Below are positions 16,225 through 24,381 of a DNA stretch of 28,431 bases, in pieces. Position 1 is the stretch's first letter, and the number at the start of each line of letters is the position of its first letter. The notes below the pieces were generated by a model. That model searched no databases, was not told where the DNA came from, and saw nothing but the letters and a program-made list of their open reading frames with translations. Source of the stretch: Clostridia bacterium (GTDB taxonomy: Bacteria > Bacillota_A > Clostridia > UMGS1883 > HGM11501); contig JAFXHP010000114.1 of NCBI GenBank assembly GCA_017536285.1, positions 1-28,431 on the forward strand, in the 5' to 3' direction. The translations under genes were made by a program, and so were the position numbers.

Positions 16225-18942
16225 TTAATCTATATAATGAATTACGGATTTTGCCGTATCTTGCGCTGCGTTGCCCACAAGATAAGCACCGTTACCCAAA
16301 GAAATTACGGTTTTGCCCATGCAATCTGAGAGTATGCTTAAAGGAATATAAATATCACCGTTTGCAACAACTACCGGTGCAGTCAGTGTAAGAAGCTTTC
16401 CATTCTTTCTTGCCTCAAGTGTACCGATATAGGTATAATACCAGTTGTTTTCAGCAAAATCGGTTAAATCCTCGTTAAGCTCGTAATTATAAAATCTTAA
16501 AATATTTGAATAGTGGTCGTATTCTGTTTTGCTTCTGCCCCAACCAACTATTTCCTCAAAGGCTTTTCTGGGAACATATAGCGTACCGTTCATTTCAAAG
16601 GGAGTAACGCTTGTATCCTTTTCGGAAACATTCATAATTCCGCCTGATACAATCATTTTTTCCTTTCCTGCCACTAAAACGGAACTGTTATCCAAAGCAC
16701 TTCTTTCATCCTTTGTAAGAGCAAGCTGAGGAAGCTCGGTGTAAAGATAGTTAAAGCGGCCTATGGGAGCGGTATTAAGATTTGAGTAGAAATCGATTAC
16801 CTCTGTGTAGGTGCCGGAAAGCCATTTAAGCTCCATATCGATTTTCTCAGTTTCTCCGATTAATACTCTGGGAAGCTTAAGCTGTATTGAATCTCCCGAT
16901 ACGGCATATTCGTAGGTGCCTATTTCCGTATAGGTGATTTCTTCTCCGTTTTTGGCAAGTGCTTCTGCTTTTCCGATAATTCTTCCAAGGACGTAGTCAT
17001 AGCCGTCAACACCTGTTTTTGGATTTCTGTCGGAATTTATAAGAAGCTGAAGAGCTCCGTCTTCCAATGCTATAGCTTTATCTGCCTTTGCCATAAAGTA
17101 AAGGTTTTCGCCGTCCCTTGCAGCTTTTGAAGATATAACTCTGTTTGCAACCTTTATATCGTAAGTTTTAACTTCTCCGATGCGGCTGTCTGTGAAAGCA
17201 TCCTTACCTGATCTGTCCTGTCCTTTATAATTTAAGAACTCGGGACCCACGTTTTCCCATTGAGATACGTTAGCGTTTATATCTATGGTGATTTCTTCTG
17301 TGGCAACAGGAGCCGGACGAACACCTTTATACTTTCTTACAAGGTCACAAAGCATATTGTAGCAGTCATCTTTAAGCAGGCCCTTAACAGGCTCAAAGTC
17401 ACGGCTGTGCTCAGAGTCGAAAGCGTCGGGGAAAGCCAGGTCAAAACCTGAGTAATTTCTGTGAAGCTCGGAACAAAATTCATTCCAGCCGTCAACATAT
17501 ATAAAGTGGGGGTCTCTTTCAAGAGCAAGATAAGCCTGCTCACGGAAGTAATAAGCTTCGCGAACAGATTCTACGGTATAGTCATCTCCAAAGGCACGGG
17601 AGTAGTTTCGGCCCTGTGCATATGGGTCGTTCATGGTGTTATGATTTCCTGCATAGCCTACGTTTAAGGCAACGCCTACACAAGTAAACTCGGGTCTGGT
17701 ATCATTTGTCTTATTACCTCTGCCGAGCTGGGGAAAATCTTCAATCCAACGCCAGGTTGAACTGTCCTTTTCGCCGACATTGTCATCCTCACGGAAGGAG
17801 AAAAAGTCACCTATTATTTCCATAAGCTCTCTGCCCTGAGGATCACCTGAAAATTGCTTTTTAACTCCGTCAACATTGGGGATACCGAAAATAAGGGGTT
17901 TGTCATCCCAGTGGAACCATATGTCTGTCATGTCTTCCTGCTGGAAGCAGGTGTTGTATAAAGACAGGAAAAGCTTTACAAGGTCGTAGTTTCCTGTCCA
18001 GCTTCCGCAAAATACGGAAATTTCGGGGATGTCAACTCCGTCTTTTTTTGCATCACGGAAAGCCTTGGCAAGGCTCATGAGCATACTTATTCTTGTGCTT
18101 CCTCCGTTTGAATAGTCAAGGAAAATTGAGTCAACTCCTGCTGCTGAAAGCAGTTCAGCATGGCGACGGTACACCCAGTAATCGTGGGAGGAATAAAAAC
18201 CGTAAACCGGTTCGTCCCAATAGGTTTTTGTAAGGTTTGTCCAGGCAGAAGAACCTTCAATTGTCATGGCGTCGGGATGCTCGGCTAACACTTCTGAAAT
18301 TATGCAGGCATTGGAGGTGGGGGCGATGTCTGTCCAGTTCCAGTACATCATACCCACATAGCGTTCGCCCTCTTTTACGGGACCGGCCTCTCCGTATTCT
18401 GCAACCTTACGTCCGAAATCGTCGGTGGCAACCCATGTGTCTGTATAAAAGTCTTTTATGTAGCTGTCGTCAACCTGCTTATCATAAAGGTCCTCGACGT
18501 AAACATCCTTTGAAAGAGTGAAGCTCTTTATACGAAGGTCTGTTGCATAACCATCCCAGTAAGTTCCGATAAAATACAAATCATGAACACCTGATATTCC
18601 GCCAAGGTATGCGGTGTATTTATCTTTAGGCTCGGAAATTACGATGAAGGCAACTTCCTGACCTGTCATGGGATCGTCCACACGGACACGTATGGTTTCG
18701 CCGCTTCCTCGTGTAAGATTAAGATATTCCATTTCAGCAGTTACGGAATTTATTCCCGTAAGGTCAACGCCCTTGAAACAAATGTATTCGTTTCTGCCCC
18801 AGTGCTTTGCGGAAGTTCCTATTTCTATTCCTTCCTGGATGTCGGAATTAATGGGAAGAAGAACGATATCCCCTTCTCCTGCAAAGACGGGCATTATACC
18901 GATAAGTGCCAGAATTAGCATAATGCAAAGTATTTTTTTCAT
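16225..18942 (-). CDS. Large secreted GH99/GH71-like glycosidase candidate with CBM and stalk domains
   Basis: This 905-aa exported protein has a signal peptide ending at MPVFA (21). A CBM6/35-like beta-sandwich (about 25-150) is followed by a central TIM-barrel-like region (190-540) with YVGMMYWNWTD, SIFLDYSNG and VDGWNEFCSELHR. That last motif resembles the WNEW segment of GH99, GH71 and WbsX-type proteins. A CBM9/DOMON-like domain (about 550-735) contains LLINSDRNPKTGVDGYDY. The C-terminal stalk-like domain (755-905) has GTLYVPRKAFEEI and GDIYIPLSILSD. It probably binds and may cut a glycan at the cell surface; catalytic acids are not certain. AAGGAGG precedes the ATG by 9 nt. It is the first gene of a two-gene operon behind the promoter at 18966-18994. 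Confidence 0.85.
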   Translation of the reverse strand: MKKILCIMLILALIGIMPVFAGEGDIVLLPINSDIQEGIEIGTSAKHWGRNEYICFKGVDLTGINSVTAEMEYLNLTRGSGETIRVRVDDPMTGQEVAFIVISEPKDKYTAYLGGISGVHDLYFIGTYWDGYATDLRIKSFTLSKDVYVEDLYDKQVDDSYIKDFYTDTWVATDDFGRKVAEYGEAGPVKEGERYVGMMYWNWTDIAPTSNACIISEVLAEHPDAMTIEGSSAWTNLTKTYWDEPVYGFYSSHDYWVYRRHAELLSAAGVDSIFLDYSNGGSTRISMLMSLAKAFRDAKKDGVDIPEISVFCGSWTGNYDLVKLFLSLYNTCFQQEDMTDIWFHWDDKPLIFGIPNVDGVKKQFSGDPQGRELMEIIGDFFSFREDDNVGEKDSSTWRWIEDFPQLGRGNKTNDTRPEFTCVGVALNVGYAGNHNTMNDPYAQGRNYSRAFGDDYTVESVREAYYFREQAYLALERDPHFIYVDGWNEFCSELHRNYSGFDLAFPDAFDSEHSRDFEPVKGLLKDDCYNMLCDLVRKYKGVRPAPVATEEITIDINANVSQWENVGPEFLNYKGQDRSGKDAFTDSRIGEVKTYDIKVANRVISSKAARDGENLYFMAKADKAIALEDGALQLLINSDRNPKTGVDGYDYVLGRIIGKAEALAKNGEEITYTEIGTYEYAVSGDSIQLKLPRVLIGETEKIDMELKWLSGTYTEVIDFYSNLNTAPIGRFNYLYTELPQLALTKDERSALDNSSVLVAGKEKMIVSGGIMNVSEKDTSVTPFEMNGTLYVPRKAFEEIVGWGRSKTEYDHYSNILRFYNYELNEDLTDFAENNWYYTYIGTLEARKNGKLLTLTAPVVVANGDIYIPLSILSDCMGKTVISLGNGAYLVGNAAQDTAKSVIHYID

Positions 18943-18965
18943 ACATCTAAGCCTCCTTTTTAAAC

Positions 18966-18994
18966 ATTATAGTATAAAATGTTATGTATGGCAA
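18966..18994 (-). promoter_or_regulatory. Promoter of the secreted-glycan-protein operon
   Basis: On the minus strand TTGCCA (18989-18994) and TATAAT (18966-18971) have a 17-bp spacer, about 25 bp before the ATG at 18942. Two direct repeats lie just upstream of the -35 box. Confidence 0.8.
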
Positions 18995-19004
18995 GGGAGA
19001 ATTT

Positions 19005-19034
19005 GATAGTAAATTTGTATTTTTCGATAGTAAA
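19005..19034 (-). promoter_or_regulatory. Candidate activator-binding site: two 9-bp direct repeats
   Basis: On the minus strand TTTACTATC occurs twice (19026-19034 and 19005-19013), with starts exactly 21 bp apart, which is two helical turns. The nearer copy ends 10 bp before the -35 box. This geometry is what AraC-type or response-regulator activators use. I noticed no other copy in the promoter regions of this window. Confidence 0.55.
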
Positions 19035-19040
19035 ATATAA

Positions 19041-19071
19041 AAAAGTAAGCTGTTTTGGGTAGCTTACTTTT
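19041..19071 (-). terminator. Terminator of the EamA transporter gene
   Basis: On the minus strand an 11-bp stem (AAAAGTAAGCT and its complement) with a 9-nt loop is followed by six T. It overlaps the stop codon of the transporter gene and ends just before the repeat-containing promoter region of the next leftward operon. Confidence 0.85.
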
Positions 19072-19948
19072 CTTTTCCGATATTAAGAATTATAACTGCA
19101 CCTAAGATTAAAAGAATTCCCGTAACCGATAGAAAATCTGTTGGCTCACGAAGAATGAATATTCCGACGATGGATGCAACCATAGGTTCAACCGATGCCA
19201 TAACCGCTGCTTTTCCCGCTTCTGTTTTCTTAAGCCCCAAGGTGTAAAATAAAAACGGAAGAAATGCTGTAACGAGCCCTGTTGCGAAAAGCTCAAAAAT
19301 TAAAGCAGGGATGCTTTCTGCGTTCTGAAACGCAGAAACAAATGTGGTGGGCGGTGCGAAAATGAATGAGCCCAGTCCTGCAATCGTAAAGGCATACGCC
19401 GTTAAGGTTAAGGGGTGGTGCTTTTGGAGTGCATATTTTCCTAAGATTGAATAAAGAGCATAGGTTATTGCGGATAAGGCACCCATAAAAATTCCCATTG
19501 GGGTAACGTGGGCGTCCCCACTTGCGATACCCGATACAAGGACGCAACCTGAAAAGGCAAGGACTAAGGCAAGAGCCTTTTTAGCTGTAAATTTTTCTTT
19601 GAAAAGGAAAAGGGATGCCACCATTACGATGATGGGTGCGGTGTATAAAAGGATTGCGGCAACAGCCAATGATGAAAGGTTTATGGATTCGAAATATGTG
19701 GCACTCATTAAAAGTACGGAAAAAAGCCCGGTGGCAAATAGCAGAGGTAAGTCGCGGAGTTTTATTTTAAGAAGGCTTTTATCTTTGATAAGGGTAAAAA
19801 GAATAAAAAGTATTCCTGCGGAAAAAAGCCTTACTGCGGATATCTGTATGGCTGTCAGGGCATAAGCTTCCCCGAGGTGGCGGACAAAAAGCCCCATTAT
19901 ACCCCAGAGGATGCCGGCTATTATTATGTAAAGGGATGAAAGCGTCAT
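19064..19948 (-). CDS. EamA-family (DMT superfamily) transporter
   Basis: This 294-aa membrane protein has ten hydrophobic segments in two homologous EamA halves (about 5-137 and 150-288). The typical start is IIAGILWGIMGLFVRHL, and each half has an AxLLYTAP- or SVEPMVAS-type helix; the second is the conserved EP motif near residue 256. The family exports or exchanges small metabolites such as amino acids or nucleobases, and the substrate is not visible. AAGGAG lies 7 nt before the ATG. The gene is monocistronic, with its own promoter at 19978-20006, and is divergent from the SGNH hydrolase gene. Confidence 0.93.
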   Translation of the reverse strand: MTLSSLYIIIAGILWGIMGLFVRHLGEAYALTAIQISAVRLFSAGILFILFTLIKDKSLLKIKLRDLPLLFATGLFSVLLMSATYFESINLSSLAVAAILLYTAPIIVMVASLFLFKEKFTAKKALALVLAFSGCVLVSGIASGDAHVTPMGIFMGALSAITYALYSILGKYALQKHHPLTLTAYAFTIAGLGSFIFAPPTTFVSAFQNAESIPALIFELFATGLVTAFLPFLFYTLGLKKTEAGKAAVMASVEPMVASIVGIFILREPTDFLSVTGILLILGAVIILNIGKEK

Positions 19949-19977
19949 AAATATTCTCCTTTTAATATTCTTATCTA

Positions 19978-20006
19978 AGTTTAAGTATTTACGGCCTTTT
20001 TGTCAA
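19978..20006 (-). promoter_or_regulatory. Promoter of the EamA transporter gene
   Basis: On the minus strand a perfect TTGACA (20001-20006) is followed after 17 bp by TAAACT (19978-19983), about 30 bp before the ATG. The -35 box is strong and the -10 box is a moderate match. Confidence 0.65.
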
Positions 20007-20050
20007 CATATAAAACGACAAAAAACAAGGGGTTAAAAAGCAAAAAACAG

Positions 20051-20079
20051 TTGAAATTTACATTTATCTGATATATAAT
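20051..20079 (+). promoter_or_regulatory. Promoter of the SGNH/FAD-protein operon
   Basis: TTGAAA (20051-20056) and TATAAT (20074-20079) are spaced by 17 bp, about 33 bp before the ATG at 20113. The promoter is divergent from the transporter promoter. Confidence 0.82.
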
Positions 20080-20112
20080 GAATTTGTATGTATTGTGTTT
20101 TGAGGTGATTTT

Positions 20113-20883
20113 ATGAGTAATACAGAGCGTCCTCTTGACAATATGGTAACGAACGGCGGTTTTACGAGAATTTTCAAATCCATAACCTGCGTCGGCGACA
20201 GCCTGTCCTCCGGTGAGTTTGAATCTTTGAAAGAGGATGGAACAAAAGGCTATTACGATATGTTTGAATATTCCTGGGGACAGATCATAGGAAGAACCAT
20301 CGGAGCAACTGTGAACAGCTTTTCAAGAGGCGGAATGACGGCAAGGGAATATGTTGAAAGCTATGCTGACTTAAAGGGTTTCTGGGATGAGGATAAAAAG
20401 AGTCAGGCGTATATTTTCGCCCTTGGCGTAAACGATACGGGTTCATGTGAAAAGGGAGAAATTTCCGATATATGTATGGAGGATTATACCAAAAACGGAA
20501 AAACTTTTGTGGGATATTATGCATCTATTATTCAGCGTTATAAGAAAATGCAACCCCGTGCAAAATTCTTCCTTATGACAATGCCCCGTGATTTAAGAGT
20601 AGGGGAAGAACGAGTTAATAAGTTTTACGACTTTAATGTGGAAATAAGAAAAATGGCACAGCTTTTTGACAATACGTATCTGATAGACCTTGAAAGATAC
20701 GCCCCCTTGTACGATGCGGATTTTCGGGAGAATTATTTTATGGGCGGACATTTATCTCCCGCAGGCTATGTTTGGACGGCGGATGTGGTTATGAGCTATA
20801 TCGATTATATCATCCGTCACAATATGAAGGATTTTAAAGAAGTAGGCTTTATCGGAACAGATATCCGGGGAGTCGGAATGTGA
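20113..20883 (+). CDS. SGNH/GDSL-family hydrolase
   Basis: This 256-aa protein has no signal peptide. Block I is TCVGDSLSSG with the nucleophile S30 in a GDSL context, block II is FSRGGMT with its Gly, block III is ALGVNDTG (N107), and block V is MGGHLSPAGY (H213). The fold suggests an esterase or lipase, often a carbohydrate or acetyl esterase. The usual DxxH catalytic pair reads MGGH here, so the Asp is missing at its normal place; some uncharacterised SGNH groups share a GGHL block V. AGGTGA precedes the ATG. It is followed after 7 bp by the FAD protein, probably in one transcript. Confidence 0.88.
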   Translation: MSNTERPLDNMVTNGGFTRIFKSITCVGDSLSSGEFESLKEDGTKGYYDMFEYSWGQIIGRTIGATVNSFSRGGMTAREYVESYADLKGFWDEDKKSQAYIFALGVNDTGSCEKGEISDICMEDYTKNGKTFVGYYASIIQRYKKMQPRAKFFLMTMPRDLRVGEERVNKFYDFNVEIRKMAQLFDNTYLIDLERYAPLYDADFRENYFMGGHLSPAGYVWTADVVMSYIDYIIRHNMKDFKEVGFIGTDIRGVGM

Positions 20884-20890
20884 GGTAACT

Positions 20891-22273
20891 ATGGAACAGA
20901 AATTTGATATTGCCATAATAGGCGGCGGAATAGGCGGCCTTATGGCGGCATATAAAATAAAAAAGGAAACCCCGGAAAAGTCGGTTATAATACTTGAGCG
21001 CGGCTTTGATCAGGAAAAGAGATTTTGCCCTGCAGGCAAAAACAAAAAGTGCGTTCACTGTAAGATTTGCAGTATTTCGGGGGGCTATGCTGGTGCCGGT
21101 GCTTTTTCAGACGGTAAGTTTAATATCGGTACGGCTTACGGCGGTTCTATGGGCGAGGAGCTCGGTGAAGATACCGCAATGAAATATATAAATATGGTGG
21201 ATAAGGTTCTGGAAAGCTTTTCTGAGGACTATCCTCCCTTATTTATGTCAAATGAAGAACTTAAGTTAAAGTGCTTGCAGAACAATTTAAGGCTTCTTGA
21301 TATGAATGTAAGGCACCTTGGCACAGACAAAAACTATAATACCATGCTTAATTTGATAAAGCATCTTGCGGGGGCCGGTGTTATAATGAAGTCCCGTGCA
21401 GAGTGCAAGGATATTACAAAGCTGGGAGACGAATTTTTCGTTGACTATGACCACAGCGGAGAAGCTATAAGAATTAAGGCCGATAAGGTTATAATAGCAA
21501 CAGGCAGAAGCGGTGCAGCCTTCGTTAAGGCAATATGTAAGAAGTTTGACGTAAAAATAGAGGCAAATTCCGTTGATATCGGAGTAAGAGTTGAAATGAA
21601 GGACGTTATCTGGAGGGAGTTTTCATCCAAGATTTATGAGCCTAAGATTTTGTACAGAACGGAGACCTTTGAGGACAGAACAAGAATGTTCTGCTTTAAT
21701 CAGGGCGGCTTGGTTTCTGCTGAGAACAACAACGGCATAATCACCGCTAACGGTCACTCTTATGCGGAACCTGAAAAGAAGACTGACAACTGTAACTTTG
21801 CAATTCTTTCGTCTATCCATTTCAAGGGCGACTTTGATAAGCCTACAGAATATGCGGAAAACATCGCAAGAAACATGAACTTTGCAGGGGAAGGAAACAT
21901 CATTGTTCAGCGTTTCGGTGACCTTAAGAGAGGCAGACGTACCAACGAACACAGGCTTTCCGCCAACAGCGTAATTCCCACATTGGCGGCGTTCCCGGGC
22001 GATTTGTCCATCGTGCTTCCTTACCGTGCCCTTACCAACATCATAGAGACCATTTATGCTCTTGATAAAGTGGCTCCGGGCTGTGCGAATGACGATACTC
22101 TGTTATACGGATGCGAAAACAAGTATTATTCTATCCGTCCTGTTCATGACGGTAATTTCGCTATTGCTGACGGAATGTATTTAATTGGCGACGGAAGCGG
22201 TATTACAAGAGGCCTTTCACAGAGCGGTGCTATGGGACTTTACGTTGCGGATGCAATATCGGGCAATTTATAA
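20891..22273 (+). CDS. FAD-dependent oxidoreductase, COG2509-like
   Basis: This 460-aa protein has an N-terminal FAD-binding loop, AIIGGGIGGL (8-17), with ILERG at the end of the second strand, and a C-terminal MYLIGDGSGITRGLSQSGAMG that closes the FAD site. After the first strands is a conserved Cys cluster, C46-x7-C54-x2-C57-x2-C60, followed by GGYAGAGAFSDGK. This pattern is typical of the COG2509 'uncharacterised FAD-dependent dehydrogenase' group. The four Cys could hold Zn or an Fe-S cluster. The reaction is unknown. A weak GAGGT ribosome site sits 5-9 nt before the ATG. It is the second gene after the SGNH hydrolase, then comes a terminator. Confidence 0.92.
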   Translation: MEQKFDIAIIGGGIGGLMAAYKIKKETPEKSVIILERGFDQEKRFCPAGKNKKCVHCKICSISGGYAGAGAFSDGKFNIGTAYGGSMGEELGEDTAMKYINMVDKVLESFSEDYPPLFMSNEELKLKCLQNNLRLLDMNVRHLGTDKNYNTMLNLIKHLAGAGVIMKSRAECKDITKLGDEFFVDYDHSGEAIRIKADKVIIATGRSGAAFVKAICKKFDVKIEANSVDIGVRVEMKDVIWREFSSKIYEPKILYRTETFEDRTRMFCFNQGGLVSAENNNGIITANGHSYAEPEKKTDNCNFAILSSIHFKGDFDKPTEYAENIARNMNFAGEGNIIVQRFGDLKRGRRTNEHRLSANSVIPTLAAFPGDLSIVLPYRALTNIIETIYALDKVAPGCANDDTLLYGCENKYYSIRPVHDGNFAIADGMYLIGDGSGITRGLSQSGAMGLYVADAISGNL

Positions 22274-22277
22274 TAAG

Positions 22278-22302
22278 AAGGTGCTACGCTGTAGCACCTT
22301 TT
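22278..22302 (+). terminator. Terminator after the FAD-protein gene
   Basis: A 10-bp perfect stem (AAGGTGCTAC and GTAGCACCTT) with a GCT loop ends in only four T (22299-22302). The stem is strong and the T tract short. Confidence 0.75.
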
Positions 22303-22322
22303 CTATTGAAATTAAAGGGAGT

Positions 22323-22351
22323 TTGTGGTAGAATAACAAGTGATATAAAAT
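22323..22351 (+). promoter_or_regulatory. Candidate promoter of the ABC importer operon
   Basis: TTGTGG (22323-22328) and TAAAAT (22346-22351) are spaced by 17 bp, about 44 bp before the ATG of the ATPase gene. The -35 box matches only at TTG, so some regulation or an activator may be needed. Confidence 0.5.
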
Positions 22352-22395
22352 AGCTTTATGATGCAGTAGCAATCAGATATAAAGGAAGCGATTAA

Positions 22396-23496
22396 ATGAA
22401 AATTGTACTTGAAAATTTAACAAAGCGTTTCCCGGGGAGAGGGAAAAAGGATAAGACCGTGACAGCCGTTGATAAGTTTAATTTTGAATTTAAAAGCGGC
22501 AAGCTTACGGGACTCCTTGGCCCCTCCGGGTGCGGGAAAAGTACGGTGCTTAACATGATTTCAGGGCTTTTATCTCCCACGGAAGGAAAGATATACTTCG
22601 GAGAAGAAGATGTTACCTTGCTTTCTCCTGAACTCAGGGGCGTCGGGATGGTGTTTCAGAGCTATGCCCTCTATCCTCATTTAACAGTTTTGGGAAATAT
22701 AATATTTCCTTTACAGAACTTAAAGGGAAAAGCGAAAATGTCAAAAGAAGAAATGATTGCTGAGGCCGAGAAGGCAGCAAAGCTTGTGCAGATTGAAGGT
22801 CTTCTTATGAGAAAACCTGCTGAGCTGTCAGGTGGACAGATGCAACGTGTGGCAATTGCAAGAGCACTTGTGAAGAAGCCTAAAGTATTGCTTCTTGATG
22901 AGCCGTTATCAAATCTGGACGCAAGGCTAAGACTGCAGACTCGTGAGGAAATCAGGCGTATACAAAAAGAAACCGGGATAACCACCGTATTTGTAACTCA
23001 TGACCAGGAGGAGGCCATGAGTATCTGTGATGAGATTGTAGTTATGAAAGACGGGGTTATAAATCAGATGGGTGCTCCTCAGGAGGTTTACGATAATCCG
23101 GAAAATATTTTTGTCTCAAAGTTTTTGGGAACCCCTCCCGTAAATGTATTTTCAGGAGAGGTGAAAGGGGGAAAGCTTTACATAGGAGATGAGGCTGTCA
23201 TGGATGCACCCTTTAAGGATGCCCTCGTAACGGTCGGAATCCGTCCCGAAGGCTTTGCGATTGATGTTGACGGTGCATTTTCATTAAAGCTTCATTCGAT
23301 TGAAGTTATGGGCAGGGATAAAAGCTTTGTTATGTCCCACGAAAAGGCGGAAAACGAAGCTGTCCGTGTTATTGTTCCTTCAGAAAGCGTTTCGCAACAG
23401 GATGGAGAGAAAGTAAGTTTTTCATTGAAAAAAGAAAAAGTTTTTGTTTTTGATAAGGAAACAGGAGAAAGAATGAAGGTGCGTCATGAAGATTAA
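22396..23496 (+). CDS. Sugar ABC transporter ATPase (MalK/UgpC/MsmX-like)
   Basis: This 366-aa protein has Walker A GPSGCGKST (42-50), Q-loop VFQSY, signature LSGGQ (144-148), Walker B LLLDEP (165-170), D-loop SNLD and H-loop THD (H202). A C-terminal regulatory OB/TOBE domain (from about 240) marks it as the CUT1 carbohydrate type rather than an amino-acid ATPase. It drives uptake through the two permeases encoded next and overlaps the first of them by 11 bp. AAGGAAG precedes the ATG. Many Firmicutes share one MsmX among several sugar importers; here the ATPase is encoded with its own permeases. Confidence 0.95.
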   Translation: MKIVLENLTKRFPGRGKKDKTVTAVDKFNFEFKSGKLTGLLGPSGCGKSTVLNMISGLLSPTEGKIYFGEEDVTLLSPELRGVGMVFQSYALYPHLTVLGNIIFPLQNLKGKAKMSKEEMIAEAEKAAKLVQIEGLLMRKPAELSGGQMQRVAIARALVKKPKVLLLDEPLSNLDARLRLQTREEIRRIQKETGITTVFVTHDQEEAMSICDEIVVMKDGVINQMGAPQEVYDNPENIFVSKFLGTPPVNVFSGEVKGGKLYIGDEAVMDAPFKDALVTVGIRPEGFAIDVDGAFSLKLHSIEVMGRDKSFVMSHEKAENEAVRVIVPSESVSQQDGEKVSFSLKKEKVFVFDKETGERMKVRHED

Positions 23497-24373
23497 CAAA
23501 GCCTGGCTCTATCTTCTTCCTGCCATTGTATTTCTTGGCGTTTTTATGGTTTATCCCCTTATTGACGTTTTTGTTTATTCTTTTGAAGAAGGGTATAATT
23601 CTGCATCGGGAACTTTTTTCGGAATCGGTGGCTATAATTATTCTTATGTGTTAAGAGATCCCTACTTTTTGCAGGCACTTAAAAACACATTTTTGCTGGT
23701 TATAATAACGGTGCCGTTATCGACGGCAATAGCAATTTTAATTTCCGTAGGACTTAACGCTATAAATCCGTTGAGGAATTTTTTAAGATCGTTATATTTT
23801 CTGCCCTATGTTACCAATACGTTGGCAGTAGGACTGGTGTTTATGGTGCTTTTTAAGAAAACACCATACTCGGAAGGACTTATAAATTTACTTCTCAGCC
23901 TGTTTAATGCCGGGCCCGTTGACTTTATGGAAGGCCCCTATTGGGCAAAGATGATGGTTTTATGCATCTATACAATATGGGTTGTAATGCCTTTTAAAAT
24001 TTTGATTTTAACAAGTGCTCTTTCCTCTGTTCCGGAAAGCTGTTACAATGCGGCCAGGGTTGACGGAACGGGAAAATGGAGGATTTTCACAAAAATCACA
24101 CTGCCAATGATTTCGCCCACGGTATTTTATCTTGTTATAACAGGCTTTATCGGGGCATTTAAATGTTATTCTGATGCGGTGGCTCTTTTCGGAACAAATC
24201 TTAATGCTTCGGGCATGAACACAATCGTAGGCTATATTTACGATATGCTCTACAGCGATGGGGGAGGTTATCCGTCCTATGCCTCGGCTGCGGCAATTAT
24301 ACTTTTTGTAATTGTGCTTACGGTAACGGTTATAAATCTTCTTGTTTCAAAAAAATACGTTCACTATAATTGA
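23486..24373 (+). CDS. Sugar ABC transporter permease, MalF-like
   Basis: This 295-aa membrane protein has about six helices, beginning WLYLLPAIVFLGVFMVYPL. The cytoplasmic EAA loop, ESCYNAARVDGTGKWRIFTK (184-203) followed by ITLP, is the ATPase contact site of BPD-type permeases. It belongs to the CUT1 family by position and sequence, and forms the heterodimeric channel with the permease encoded next. It overlaps the ATPase gene by 11 bp. Confidence 0.94.
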   Translation: MKINKAWLYLLPAIVFLGVFMVYPLIDVFVYSFEEGYNSASGTFFGIGGYNYSYVLRDPYFLQALKNTFLLVIITVPLSTAIAILISVGLNAINPLRNFLRSLYFLPYVTNTLAVGLVFMVLFKKTPYSEGLINLLLSLFNAGPVDFMEGPYWAKMMVLCIYTIWVVMPFKILILTSALSSVPESCYNAARVDGTGKWRIFTKITLPMISPTVFYLVITGFIGAFKCYSDAVALFGTNLNASGMNTIVGYIYDMLYSDGGGYPSYASAAAIILFVIVLTVTVINLLVSKKYVHYN

Positions 24374-24381
24374 GGGTAGTC

